Shown: positions 19,894-29,018, numbered from the stretch's first letter. The stretch is 64,000 nt of DNA from Rhodocyclaceae bacterium (GCA_023383815.1 JAHDYG010000014.1:1-64000), one strand, 5' to 3'. A program made the numbers and translations. Notes: generated by a model not told the origin, from the sequence alone.

Positions 19894-21036
19894 TCAGATG
19901 CGGGATATCGCCCGCTGCATCCGGGACAGGGCCTCTTCCAGGGTGGCACGAGAGCAGCCGAAGTTCAGTCGCACGAAACCAGGCTGGCCGAATGCGGTCC
20001 CGTCCGACAGTCCAACGCCAGACGCCTCGAAGAACCGGGCGGGGTCATCGAGACCAGCTGCACGGCAGTCGATCCAGGCGAGGTAGGTCGCCTCGACGCG
20101 CGTGCTGGATAGTCCGGGCATGGCAGCGATGCGATCCGCGACCCTCGCCTCGTTACCGCGCAGATACGCAAGCAGGGCCTGCCGCCACGGATCGCCGTCC
20201 CGATAGGCGGCTTCCGTTGCAACCATTCCGAGCACGTTCGGCTGCGGGATCAGCCCGCGCATCGCATTGCGATAGCGCTTGCGCAGGGCGGGGTCGGGGA
20301 TGATCGCGAAGGCGCAGTAGAGGGCGGGGATATTCCAGGTCTTGGAGGGCGCCATCAGCGTGATCGTGCGCCGAGCGACCGAATCGTCGAGGGCGCCGAT
20401 CGGCACGTGACGGCAGTTCGGGTCGAGCACCAGCCCGCAGTGGATCTCGTCGGAGCAGATCACGAGATCGTGCCGTTCCGCGAGATCGGCGATCCAGCGC
20501 AACTCCTCGGTCGTGAAGGCCCGCCCGACCGGGTTGTGCGGGTTGCACAGCAGGAACAGCCGGCTTCGCGCGCTCAGCGCGGCTGCGAAGGTGTCGCGGT
20601 CCCACTCCCAGCGACCGGCCGAGCAGACCAGCGGACGGTGCGTGAGGCGTCGCTCATTGTTGCCTGGCGCGCTCAGAAAGGGGGGATAGACCGGGGTTGC
20701 AGTCAGCACCTCGTCGCCCGTCTCGCCAACCGCCCGGCAGGCCAGATTGAAACCCGTGACGACACCGGGCAACCACACCAGCCAGTCCGGCTGGATGTGC
20801 CAGTCGTGATCGCGCCGGACGCCTTCAATGACCGCGTCGACCAGTCCGGGCCAGGGATCGGTGTACCCGAACACGCCGTGCTTGATGCGGCTGTGCAGCG
20901 CATCGAGGATCTCCGGGGCGGCCGTGAAATCCATGTCCGCGACCCAGAGCGGCAGGACGTCCCGACCCGCGTAGCGGCCCCATTTCTCCCCGGGTACGGA
21001 ACGCCTGTCCGGTGGTGTGTCAAAGTGATCATCCAT
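19894..21036 (-). CDS. PatB/MalY-type aminotransferase, probable cystathionine beta-lyase
   Basis: A 380-residue fold-type I PLP enzyme. The lysine that binds PLP lies in MAPSKTWNIPALYCAF, and LWVADMDFTAAPEI and CNPHNPVGRAF are the hallmarks of the PatB/MalY subgroup, whose members cleave C-S bonds of cystathionine or cysteine conjugates to pyruvate, ammonia and a thiol. The start at 21036 (MDDHFDTPPDRRS) removes a basic N-terminal extension of the open frame that reads from 21123. It is divergent from the metallo-hydrolase gene. Whether it acts in methionine synthesis or thiol release is not shown. Confidence 0.88.
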   Translation of the reverse strand: MDDHFDTPPDRRSVPGEKWGRYAGRDVLPLWVADMDFTAAPEILDALHSRIKHGVFGYTDPWPGLVDAVIEGVRRDHDWHIQPDWLVWLPGVVTGFNLACRAVGETGDEVLTATPVYPPFLSAPGNNERRLTHRPLVCSAGRWEWDRDTFAAALSARSRLFLLCNPHNPVGRAFTTEELRWIADLAERHDLVICSDEIHCGLVLDPNCRHVPIGALDDSVARRTITLMAPSKTWNIPALYCAFAIIPDPALRKRYRNAMRGLIPQPNVLGMVATEAAYRDGDPWRQALLAYLRGNEARVADRIAAMPGLSSTRVEATYLAWIDCRAAGLDDPARFFEASGVGLSDGTAFGQPGFVRLNFGCSRATLEEALSRMQRAISRI

Positions 21037-21162
21037 GTTCGTTCCTTGCAGGCAGCCCCTGCGTGTCCGCGAGTGTAACCGCTTGCTGCCGGGACGGGAC
21101 CGAAGGGGGACGAGCAGATACAATTGCAGAAAACATCTTTACAAGACCAGGGGGAGAGAATC

Positions 21163-22122
21163 GTGCAGTACGTCACCGCGCATCCAGACGGCGTGCTGGC
21201 TGTCGATTCAGGGTACGGGCGTCCCGGGCTGGCCGCGGTGCACCTCGTCATCCACCAGGGGTGGGCAGCCATCATCGATACCGGGACCAATGGTTCGGTC
21301 GCCCGCGTTCTGTCCGCACTGGCGGCCGCCGGTGTGGCACCCGAACGGGTCCTCTGGGTGATGCTCACCCACATTCATCTGGATCACGCGGGCGGCGCCG
21401 GCAGCCTCATGTGTGCGCTGCCGAACGCGAAGCTCCTCGTGCATCCGCGCGGTGTGCGTCACATGATCGATCCGACGCGGCTGTGGGATGCGACCGCCGA
21501 GGTCTATGGCGCGGAACAGACGTTTGCGCTTTATGGGCGGCTGGCACCGGTTCCGGCCGAGCGGATCGTCGCCGCGGTCGACGGTCTGTGCGTCGACCTG
21601 AACGGGCGTCGGTTCGAGGTCCTCGATGCGCCAGGGCACGCGCGCCATCACGTCTGCTTCCGCGACGAGACAGCGCGTGCCATCTTCAGTGGCGACGCGT
21701 TCGGTCTGTCGTATCGGGAACTCGACGTCGATGGCCGGCCTTCCATCTTTCCGACCACCTCTCCGTCGCAGTTCGATCCCGAGCGGATGCATGCGACGAT
21801 CGACCGCATGATCGGATGCGAGCCCGAGGCCGTCTATCTCACGCATTTCAGCCGCGTCACCGATGTGCATCGGCTGGCGGCGGATCTTCACCGGCTCATC
21901 GACACCGAAGTCGCCGTCGCACGCGCCGCGCGGGGTGAGGGCGTTGCCCGCCATGTCGAGATCCTTGCCGGGCTCGAGCAGATCGTGCGCGAGGAATCCG
22001 AGCGTCAGGGATGGGTGTTGTCGGAATCCGAGCTGTTCGAGCTGCTGCGCATGGATCTCGATCTGAATGCGCAGGGCCTCGGGGTGTGGCTCGACGCATG
22101 TCGTGAGATCGAGACCGCCTGA
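21163..22122 (+). CDS. Metallo-beta-lactamase-fold hydrolase
   Basis: A 319-residue MBL-fold protein. The metal site THIHLDHAGG lies at about residues 68-77 (H69, H71, D73, H74), with a further histidine in DAPGHARHH and aspartate in FSGDAFG, so a binuclear site is complete. About 120 C-terminal residues after the core are helical. The substrate is not evident. GTG at 21163 is chosen because GGGGGAGA precedes it; an in-frame TTG at 21124 overlaps the TACAAT -10-like box at 21119-21124. Confidence 0.85.
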   Translation: MQYVTAHPDGVLAVDSGYGRPGLAAVHLVIHQGWAAIIDTGTNGSVARVLSALAAAGVAPERVLWVMLTHIHLDHAGGAGSLMCALPNAKLLVHPRGVRHMIDPTRLWDATAEVYGAEQTFALYGRLAPVPAERIVAAVDGLCVDLNGRRFEVLDAPGHARHHVCFRDETARAIFSGDAFGLSYRELDVDGRPSIFPTTSPSQFDPERMHATIDRMIGCEPEAVYLTHFSRVTDVHRLAADLHRLIDTEVAVARAARGEGVARHVEILAGLEQIVREESERQGWVLSESELFELLRMDLDLNAQGLGVWLDACREIETA

Positions 22123-22141
22123 ATCTGGCAGCGAACCGCCG

Positions 22142-22756
22142 CTACTCGTTTCCGGTCCCGGGTTGCTCCTGCACCGCCTCGTCCGGTTCGAGTTCCTGCA
22201 GGGCGGCGCGCGCGGCGGCGTGCCCGGATCGGGCTGCGGCACCGAGCCAGCGCACGGCCTGGTCGCGATCGGTAAGGGCGCCGGACTGCTCGCTCCGTTC
22301 CAGCAGCAGCCGAGCAAGGTGTACCTGAGCCTCGGTATGACCCTGACTGGCCGCCCTGCGATACCACTCGATCGCGACGGGCATTGAAGGGGATACCAGA
22401 TCGCCTCGTTCGTACCGCAGTGCGAACTCGAACTGTGCCTGCGCCAGACCAGCACCCGCTGCACGCCGGAGCCAGCGCCAGACGGCATTGGACTCCCGAC
22501 TTTGCGCCGAGCCGTCCAGCAACATCATTGCGTACCGGTACTGCGCGTAGCGATTTCCAGCTCTCGCGGCCCGCTCGAACAAGAGGGCGGCCTCTTCGGG
22601 CCGGTCGTCGGCATGCAGGCGTTTCGCCGCCTCGACCAGCGCACCGGTTCCGCCAAGAGCCAGCGCGAGACCCGGTACCGTGATCCAGCATGCAAGCAGC
22701 GCAGCGTACAGCGCGCATCGACGAATCTTGGTTCCGGGTAGTGGGGCTGCGCTCAT
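22142..22756 (-). CDS. Sel1-repeat (TPR-like) protein, probably secreted
   Basis: A 204-residue protein with an N-terminal hydrophobic stretch (about residues 12-34, CALYAALLACWITVPGLALA) that looks like a signal peptide or anchor. It is followed by about four Sel1-like repeats (for example AARAGNRYAQYRYAMMLLDG, AASQGHTEAQVHLARLLLE, AARSGHAAARAALQELE). Such repeats usually mediate protein contacts in the periplasm. An in-frame TTG at 22792 would lengthen it. It faces the MBL gene tail to tail. Function unknown. Confidence 0.78.
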   Translation of the reverse strand: MSAAPLPGTKIRRCALYAALLACWITVPGLALALGGTGALVEAAKRLHADDRPEEAALLFERAARAGNRYAQYRYAMMLLDGSAQSRESNAVWRWLRRAAGAGLAQAQFEFALRYERGDLVSPSMPVAIEWYRRAASQGHTEAQVHLARLLLERSEQSGALTDRDQAVRWLGAAARSGHAAARAALQELEPDEAVQEQPGTGNE

Positions 22757-22936
22757 CGGGGCGTCGTGCGGGTCGGGTTGGAGGTCGGGCAAGCCAGGTT
22801 CGGGGCATCCATCTTCCCGCTCCGGCTCGTCCGTCGTGCAGTTTGGAGTCGCCTCGTGTCATCGAGTTCAGCTTCGCTCCGATCGCGCTCCTGTACCATC
22901 GAGTCTTCAGGAACGATGCAGGATGGAGGGTGGACG

Positions 22937-23761
22937 ATGCAGGAGTTGCCGATCGACGAGGCCGTGGCCGACAGGGAGCGCCGGTTCGGGGGCGTCACAC
23001 GCCTGCTCGGGTCCGCGGCAGCTCGCCGGCTGGCGACGGCGCGCGCCTGCGTGGTCGGGATCGGTGGGGTCGGCTCATGGGTGGCCGAGGCGCTCGCGCG
23101 CAGCGGAGTCGGACATCTGACCCTGATCGATCTGGATCACGTTGCCCAATCCAATTTCAACCGTCAGATCCACGCATTGGAGCACACCCTCGGACAAGCC
23201 AAGGTGCAGGCCATGCGCGAGCGCATTCTCGCGATCGACCCGTGGGCCCGGGTTGAGGTGGTCGAGGACTTCCTCACCCCCGACAATGCGAGCGTGTTGC
23301 TGCAAGGCTTCGATGTGGTGGTCGACGCGATCGACAATGTACGGGCGAAGGTCGCCATCGTGCTGGCATGCCGCAGGGCCGGCATGCCCCTGGTCGTAAC
23401 CGGTGCTGCCGGCGGAAAAAGGGATCCACGTGCGATCCGGGTCGAGGATCTGGCGCGCACGGAGCAGGATCCGCTGCTGGCGCGGATGCGGCGCATGTTG
23501 CGCCATGAGCACGGTTTTCCGCGTCGAACCGGACAGCGTTTTGGAATCGAGACCGTGTACTCGATCGAGCCGACCAGCCGTCCGGATTCCTGTGCTGCCG
23601 ATCGTGCGCCACAGGGGCTGGCCTGTTCAGGGTACGGATCGAGCGTCGTGGTCACGGCCAGCGTCGGAATGCTGGCGGCTGCGCGGGCCATGGAGCAATT
23701 GCTCGAAGGAGGGGGCGGGCCGCAAGCCCGTATTACGGAGGAGATCGGACATGAAGCATGA
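22937..23761 (+). CDS. tcdA: tRNA threonylcarbamoyladenosine dehydratase
   Basis: A 274-residue E1-like (ThiF/MoeB) enzyme that uses ATP to cyclise t6A37 to ct6A in ANN-decoding tRNAs. The nucleotide-binding motif GIGGVGSWVAEALARSG and the following DLDHVAQSNFNRQ are typical of TcdA. A cysteine occurs in the C-terminal PQGLACSGYGSSVV segment. The start at 22937 (MQELPIDEAVADR) has GGAGGG upstream; an earlier ATG at 22916 is possible. The gene overlaps the following chelatase gene by 11 bases. Confidence 0.9.
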   Translation: MQELPIDEAVADRERRFGGVTRLLGSAAARRLATARACVVGIGGVGSWVAEALARSGVGHLTLIDLDHVAQSNFNRQIHALEHTLGQAKVQAMRERILAIDPWARVEVVEDFLTPDNASVLLQGFDVVVDAIDNVRAKVAIVLACRRAGMPLVVTGAAGGKRDPRAIRVEDLARTEQDPLLARMRRMLRHEHGFPRRTGQRFGIETVYSIEPTSRPDSCAADRAPQGLACSGYGSSVVVTASVGMLAAARAMEQLLEGGGGPQARITEEIGHEA

Positions 23762-24131
23762 AAAAGCAGTGGTGCTGTTCGGGCATGGCGCGCGCGACCC
23801 GCAGTGGGCCGAGCCGATGCGGCGGATTCGCGAGCGGTTGCTTGCCCAGGCCCCAGGTGTCGCAGTCGAGCTCGCCTTCCTCGAATTCATCGCACCCGCG
23901 CTGCACGAAGCGATCGATGCGCTGGTCGCCGAAGGGGTTGCCAGCATCACGGTGATCCCGGTGTTTCTCGCGCAAGGCGGTCACCTGAAGAAGGATGTTC
24001 CGGTCTTGATCGACGCGGCGCGCACGCGCCATCCGGAGTGTGCGATTCATCTCACGTTGGCGGTTGGCGAGGCCGACGAGGTCGTCGAGGCGATCGCAGG
24101 ATTCGCCCGAAGCTGCGTCCAGGCGGTCTGA
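23751..24131 (+). CDS. Small CbiX/SirB-type sirohydrochlorin chelatase-like protein
   Basis: A 126-residue single-domain chelatase of the CbiX-small type. The metal-site histidine lies in VVLFGHGARDPQW, and a second histidine in FLAQGGHLKKDVP. Family members insert Co or Fe into sirohydrochlorin and act as homodimers. GGAGGAG lies seven bases before the ATG at 23751, inside the tail of tcdA, so the two are probably co-translated. No other siroheme or cobalamin gene is nearby, so the metal cannot be assigned. Confidence 0.85.
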   Translation: MKHEKAVVLFGHGARDPQWAEPMRRIRERLLAQAPGVAVELAFLEFIAPALHEAIDALVAEGVASITVIPVFLAQGGHLKKDVPVLIDAARTRHPECAIHLTLAVGEADEVVEAIAGFARSCVQAV

Positions 24132-24143
24132 AGGGTGACTTCC

Positions 24144-24183
24144 TTGATTCCCCATGTTTATTAGAGTATTCTAATAAACATGG
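24144..24183 (+). promoter_or_regulatory. Promoter and 32-bp palindromic operator covering the start of the RND operon
   Basis: A perfect inverted repeat has 14-bp arms (24152-24165 and 24170-24183) around GTAT. TTGATT (24144-24149) and TATTCT (24167-24172) form a sigma-70-type promoter with a 17-bp spacer, the -10 lying inside the palindrome. The ATG at 24180 lies in the right arm, at the expected transcription start, so the mRNA should be leaderless. An A+T-rich palindrome on a -10 is typical of TetR- or ArsR-type repression. No regulator gene is adjacent. Confidence 0.75.
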
Positions 24184-25235
24184 AAACCCGAACCCTGTTC
24201 TCTATTTCGTTGCTGCTCGCCGGATGGCTGGGGATTGCTGCTTTCCCGGCTGCGGCACAGGTGCCCACGCTTGTGGTGCAGGAACGCGCAAACGCGGTGG
24301 TGCACGTTGCCGAGGCAACGCTGGAGGCCGTTCGCGAAGCGACGGTTGCAGCGCGTGTGTCCGGACGGATCGTGGCGCTGCCTGTCGATGCCGGTGATGT
24401 GGTGGAAGCCGGGCAGGTCATCGTACGGATCGACTCGGCAGAAGCCGACCAGGCGATTGCCGCGGCCCGTGCGGTTGTTGCGCAGGCCGAGGCGCACCGC
24501 GCAAACGCAGCGGCCGAGCACAGGCGTGCTCAGAGCCTGCACGATCGGGCATTCGTCAGCCCGTCCGCCGTCGACCAGGCGCGTACCGCACTGCTGGCTG
24601 CCGAGGCCCAGCTTCAAGCGGCACGTGCAGCGCTGGAGCAGGCCACGGCGGCGCGTGCGTACACAACGATCGTCGCTCCGCTGTCGGGTGTGCTCTCCGT
24701 ACGTCACCGGGAACCGGGCGAGATGGCGATGCCGGGGATGCCGCTCGTGACCGTATTCGATCCGCAGCGCTTGCGTGCGGTTGCGGACGTACCGCAGGCG
24801 CGGCTAGCGGGGCTCGATTCCGGTGCCCTCTCGGCGTGGGTTGAACTGCCGGGCACGAAGCGCAGGGTGGAGGCAGAGCGGGTGATCGTCCTCCCGGCGG
24901 CCGATCCGCGCACGCACACGCTGCGCCTGCGCGTCGATCTTCCCGCGGGCGCCGCAGGGGGGGCGCCGGGCGGTTTCGCCCGAGTGCATCTACTGGCCGG
25001 TGAGGCGACCATGATCCGCATTCCAGCCGAGGCGGTCGTGCGCCGCAGCGAGATCACCGGGGTGTATGTTGCCGATGCGCGTCATGTTTTCAGCCTGCGT
25101 CAGATCCGCACCGGTCCGGTTCATCCGGATGGCACCGTTGCCGTGCTGGCCGGTCTTGCTGGCGGCGAGGAGATCGCGCTCGATCCGGTCGCAGCCGGTA
25201 TCGCGGCGCGTGCGGCGCGTTCTGCCGGACGCTGA
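24180..25235 (+). CDS. RND efflux periplasmic adaptor (membrane fusion protein)
   Basis: A 351-residue HlyD/AcrA-type adaptor linking the inner-membrane pump to an outer-membrane channel. Residues 1-27 form a Sec signal peptide (METRTLFSISLLLAGWLGIA, then cleavage near AAA-QV). A biotinyl-lipoyl half (ARVSGRIVALPVDAGDVVEAGQ), a coiled-coil hairpin (about residues 80-150) and the second lipoyl half (PLSGVLSVRHREPGEMAMPG) follow. No Shine-Dalgarno precedes the ATG; the signal peptide begins exactly there, supporting a leaderless start. It is first in an operon with the pump. Confidence 0.9.
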   Translation: METRTLFSISLLLAGWLGIAAFPAAAQVPTLVVQERANAVVHVAEATLEAVREATVAARVSGRIVALPVDAGDVVEAGQVIVRIDSAEADQAIAAARAVVAQAEAHRANAAAEHRRAQSLHDRAFVSPSAVDQARTALLAAEAQLQAARAALEQATAARAYTTIVAPLSGVLSVRHREPGEMAMPGMPLVTVFDPQRLRAVADVPQARLAGLDSGALSAWVELPGTKRRVEAERVIVLPAADPRTHTLRLRVDLPAGAAGGAPGGFARVHLLAGEATMIRIPAEAVVRRSEITGVYVADARHVFSLRQIRTGPVHPDGTVAVLAGLAGGEEIALDPVAAGIAARAARSAGR

Positions 25236-25247
25236 GCGGGGGTGCCC

Positions 25248-28200
25248 ATGAACCAGGCCCTCGGGACATCGGGGCGTATCGCAGCCGCCTTCCAGCGTAA
25301 CGCACTGACGCCGTTGATCGCACTGATCCTGTTGCTGCTGGGGCTGTTCGCGACGCTGATCACGCCCAAGGAGGAGGAGCCTCAGATCGACGTGACGATG
25401 GCCAATGTTCTCGTTCCGTTTCCGGGAGCATCGGCGCGTGACGTCGAGGCGCTGATTGCGCGTCCGGCCGAGCAGGTGCTGTCGCGCATGGCCGGCGTCG
25501 AGCACGTCTATTCCGTGTCGCGACCGGGCATGGCGGTCGTGACCGTGCAGTTCGAGGTCGGCATCCCGAACCAGGAGGCGCTGGTCCGCCTGTACGACAC
25601 CGTCCATTCGCACCGCGACTGGCTCAGTCCGCAACTAGGCGTGGGTGAGCCCATCATCAAGCCCAAGGGCATCGATGATGTGCCCATCGTCAGCCTCACC
25701 TTCTGGACCGCTGACGAGCGCCGCGCCGCGTTCGAGATGCAGCAGGTTTCGCGCGCCGTCGAGCTTGAACTCAAGCGGGTGGCAGGAACCCGCGACGTTG
25801 TCACGATCGGCGGTCCGGACCATGTAGTGCGTGTACATCTGGACGGTCACCGGATGAATGCCCATGGCGTGACGGCATTGGATCTGCGCGCAGCGCTACA
25901 ACTCGCCAATGCTTCGCAGCCGTCCGGTACGCTGACCGAGGGCAATCGCGAGGTGCTGGTGCGCACCGGAACCTATCTGGAGTCGGCCGACGATGTTCGC
26001 AGCCTTGTCGTCGGCGTGCAAGATACCCGTCCGGTCTTCCTGGGCGACGTGGCGACGGTCGAGGATGGACCAGACCAGCCCGCGCGCGCCGTGTGGTTCG
26101 GAACCGGGCCGGCGGCGGCGTCCAAGGGTGTGTCCGAACACGGCGTGTTTCCAGCGGTGACGCTGGCAGTTTCCAAGAAGCCGGGGTCAAACGCTGCCGA
26201 CGTCGCCGACGCCGTGATCGCACGCGCGCGCGCGCTCGAGGGTTCGATCGTCCCAGAGGGGGTTCAGTTTACGGTCACGCGCAACTACGGTCAGACGGCC
26301 GATGACAAGGCCAACACGCTGATCGGCAAGCTCGCCTTCGCAACCGGTGCGGTGGTGTTGCTCGTCCTTGTCGCCCTCGGGCGTCGGGAAGCATTGATCG
26401 TCGGCATCGCGGTCACGCTGACGCTGGCGGCGACGTTGTTTGCGTCGTGGGCGTGGGGCTTCACGCTCAACCGGGTGAGTCTGTTCGCACTGATCTTCTC
26501 GATCGGCATCCTCGTCGATGATGCGATCGTCGTGGTCGAGAACATCCATCGCTGGAAGACCCTCGAGCCCGGTGTGCCGCTGTGGAAGCTGGTGCCGAGG
26601 GCGGTTGACGAAGTCGGCGGCCCGACCATCCTCGCCACCTTCACGGTCATCGCCGCGCTCTTGCCGATGGCTTTCGTGACCGGGCTGATGGGCCCGTACA
26701 TGAGCCCGATCCCGATCAACGCATCGATGGGCATGTTCATTTCGCTGGCGGTCGCCTTCATGGTTACGCCGTGGCTTGCGCTTCGGTTGCTCGGCGGAAC
26801 GGCGCATGTGCCGGCCGCTGAGGGCGTTGCTGTTGAGCACCCTGCCGAGGATGCGCTCACGCGCCGGCTCGACGGTTTTTTCCGCCGGGTGATGACGCCG
26901 ATGATCGATCCGGCCAAGGGCGCGCGCGCGCGGCTCGTACTGTGGCTGACGATGTTCGCGCTGATCGTTGCCTCGGTGGCACTCCCGGCGACCCAGTGGG
27001 TCGTGCTCAAGATGTTGCCCTTCGACAACAAGAGCGAGTTTCAGGTCGTGCTCGACATGCCCGTGGGGACCCCGGTCGAGGAGACCGCACGGGTGTTGCG
27101 CGAGATCGGGGACGTTCTTGCCGACGTCCCCGAGGTCACCGACTGGCAGGCCTACGCCGGCACCGCCAGCCCGATCAACTTCAATGGTCTGGTGCGCCAG
27201 TACTTCCTGCGCAGCGCACCCGAGCAGGGCGACCTGCAGGTCAATCTGGTCGACAAGGCCGAACGTACGCGCAAGAGCCACGAGATTGCGGTGTCGGTGC
27301 GAGAGGCGGTCCAGGCAATCGCCCGCGCCAGCGGCGGCAACGCCAAGGTTGTCGAAGTCCCGCCTGGGCCACCGGTGCTCTCGCCCGTCGTCGCCGAGGT
27401 CTATGGACCCGACTACGCTGGCCAGATCGAGGTGGCGCGCCGCCTGCGCGGACTGTTCGAGCGCACGCCCGACATCGTCGGCGTCGATGACACCATAGAC
27501 GAGGCTGCGCCGAAGCTGCTGCTCAAGGTCGACCAGTCCAAGGCCGCGCGCATGGGCGTGGCACAGGCCGACGTGGTCGAGGTCGTGCGTCTGGGGCTCG
27601 CCGGCGAGAACGTTACGCCGATCCACGGGGGCGACCACAAGTACGAAATCCCGGTGCGCATCCAGTTGCCACCCGAGCGCCAGGCGAGCGTTGACGATCT
27701 GCTCGGGCTCAAGGTGCGCGCGCGCGACGGGGCGCTGGTCGCGGTGTCCGAGCTCGTCGCCGTGCACGAGGCCCAGCGGGAACAGGTGATCTACCGCAAG
27801 GATCTGCTGCCGGTGGTGTATGTCACGGCCGACATGGGGGGCAGGCTCGATTCTCCGCTCTATGGCATGTTCGATCTGCGCTCGCGGCTGGACGGGATCG
27901 AGCTGTCGGGCCCGGGCCTCGCCGGCACGCTTGGCGAGTGGTTCATCCGGCAGCCGGCCGACCCCTTCGCGGGCTATGCGATCAAGTGGGACGGCGAGTG
28001 GCAGGTCACCTACGAAACGTTTCGCGACATGGGTGCGGCCTACGCAGTGGGCCTGATCCTGATCTACCTGCTGGTTGTCGCGCAGTTCCGGAGCTATCTC
28101 GTGCCGCTCGTCATCATGGCTCCGATTCCGCTCACGATCATCGGCGTGATGCCCGGACACGCGCTGGCGGGCGCGCAGTTCACCGCCACGTCGATGATCG

Positions 28201-28523
28201 GGATGATCGCACTGGCCGGCATCATCGTGCGCAACTCGATCCTGCTCGTCGATTTCGTGAACCAGCAGGTGCGCGAAGGCATGGAACTGGGTGAGGCGGT
28301 GATCCGTGCGGCAGCCGTGCGCGCCAAGCCGATTGGTTTGACTGCGCTGGCGGCGATGATCGGTGCGGTGTTCATCCTCGACGACCCGATCTTCAACGGC
28401 CTCGCACTAAGCCTGATCTTCGGGGTGTTCGTTTCGACCGCGCTGACGCTGGTCGTGATTCCGGTGCTGTACTTCGCGGCGATGCGAAACCGTGTCGACC
28501 GGATCGTGGAGGCGTGGGTGTGA
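25248..28523 (+). CDS. RND efflux pump, inner-membrane permease
   Basis: A 1091-residue resistance-nodulation-division permease with 12 predicted membrane helices and two large periplasmic loops. The TM4 region FSIGILVDDAIVVVENIHRW contains the paired aspartates of the proton relay. The N-terminus TPKEEEPQIDVTMANV and LVPFPGASARDVE place it in the HAE-1-like group with adaptor-only operons. No outer-membrane factor gene is present, so it must borrow one. It ends in a 4-base overlap with the next gene. ATG 25248 is preferred to GTG 25242. Substrate unknown. Confidence 0.92.
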   Translation: MNQALGTSGRIAAAFQRNALTPLIALILLLLGLFATLITPKEEEPQIDVTMANVLVPFPGASARDVEALIARPAEQVLSRMAGVEHVYSVSRPGMAVVTVQFEVGIPNQEALVRLYDTVHSHRDWLSPQLGVGEPIIKPKGIDDVPIVSLTFWTADERRAAFEMQQVSRAVELELKRVAGTRDVVTIGGPDHVVRVHLDGHRMNAHGVTALDLRAALQLANASQPSGTLTEGNREVLVRTGTYLESADDVRSLVVGVQDTRPVFLGDVATVEDGPDQPARAVWFGTGPAAASKGVSEHGVFPAVTLAVSKKPGSNAADVADAVIARARALEGSIVPEGVQFTVTRNYGQTADDKANTLIGKLAFATGAVVLLVLVALGRREALIVGIAVTLTLAATLFASWAWGFTLNRVSLFALIFSIGILVDDAIVVVENIHRWKTLEPGVPLWKLVPRAVDEVGGPTILATFTVIAALLPMAFVTGLMGPYMSPIPINASMGMFISLAVAFMVTPWLALRLLGGTAHVPAAEGVAVEHPAEDALTRRLDGFFRRVMTPMIDPAKGARARLVLWLTMFALIVASVALPATQWVVLKMLPFDNKSEFQVVLDMPVGTPVEETARVLREIGDVLADVPEVTDWQAYAGTASPINFNGLVRQYFLRSAPEQGDLQVNLVDKAERTRKSHEIAVSVREAVQAIARASGGNAKVVEVPPGPPVLSPVVAEVYGPDYAGQIEVARRLRGLFERTPDIVGVDDTIDEAAPKLLLKVDQSKAARMGVAQADVVEVVRLGLAGENVTPIHGGDHKYEIPVRIQLPPERQASVDDLLGLKVRARDGALVAVSELVAVHEAQREQVIYRKDLLPVVYVTADMGGRLDSPLYGMFDLRSRLDGIELSGPGLAGTLGEWFIRQPADPFAGYAIKWDGEWQVTYETFRDMGAAYAVGLILIYLLVVAQFRSYLVPLVIMAPIPLTIIGVMPGHALAGAQFTATSMIGMIALAGIIVRNSILLVDFVNQQVREGMELGEAVIRAAAVRAKPIGLTALAAMIGAVFILDDPIFNGLALSLIFGVFVSTALTLVVIPVLYFAAMRNRVDRIVEAWV

Positions 28524-28987
28524 GCTTCGAGCGCAGGCTGCGCACTCATGCCGAGGCCCGATCGGCCGCGTTCGAGGCCGCCTCGGTATGTCCGCAGAGG
28601 TGGCAGGTGGCGGAGGCATTGATGGAACTGCTGGCGAATGCGATCGAGCATGGCAGCCTCGGTATCGGGCATGAGATGAAGGCGCGTTGTCGCGCAGCCG
28701 GAACCTGGGAGGCGGAGCTGGCACGGCGGGCGGAGCAGCCGGATCTGGGCCGGCGCATGGTCCTGCTCCGCCGCGTGAAGACCTACGACGGTTGGCGCTT
28801 CGAGGTTCGTGATGAAGGGGCGGGGTTCGACTGGCGTGGCTGGAGAGGTTTCGATTCAGCGCGACAATCGGCACCGTGCGGACGCGGGATAGCGCTCGTC
28901 GAGCAGTGGTTGCCGGGCTGTCTGAGCTATGAGGAGGCGGGCCGCGTGGCCTGTCTGGAGCTGGCTCGCAATCCAGGATCGGCTTAG
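28520..28987 (+). CDS. RsbW-like anti-sigma/serine kinase-type ATPase
   Basis: A 155-residue GHKL-fold protein. The N-box ALMELLANAIEHGSLGIG and the G1 box VRDEGAGFDW, followed by GRGIALVEQW, are the ATP-binding signatures of RsbW/SpoIIAB-type proteins (HATPase_c_2). No histidine kinase dimerisation domain is present. The GTG at 28520 overlaps the pump stop codon (GTGA) and lies seven bases after GGAGG, so the protein is probably co-translated with the RND pump. Such kinases regulate a sigma or anti-sigma partner, but none is seen nearby. Confidence 0.85.
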   Translation: MSFERRLRTHAEARSAAFEAASVCPQRWQVAEALMELLANAIEHGSLGIGHEMKARCRAAGTWEAELARRAEQPDLGRRMVLLRRVKTYDGWRFEVRDEGAGFDWRGWRGFDSARQSAPCGRGIALVEQWLPGCLSYEEAGRVACLELARNPGSA

Positions 28988-29018
28988 GTGCGCGATTCCC
29001 GCGAGCTTGTGATTCCTT

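Noticed and set aside
21124-21162. TTG at 21124 as start of the metallo-beta-lactamase-fold protein
   Set aside because: The codon overlaps a TACAAT -10-like box and lacks a ribosome-binding site; GTG at 21163 is preceded by GGGGGAGA.
26187-28160. A 657-codon open frame on the minus strand inside the RND pump gene
   Set aside because: It is a high-G+C shadow of the pump frame. Its translation is rich in His, Arg and Asp with no recognisable domain, while the plus-strand protein has full RND motifs.
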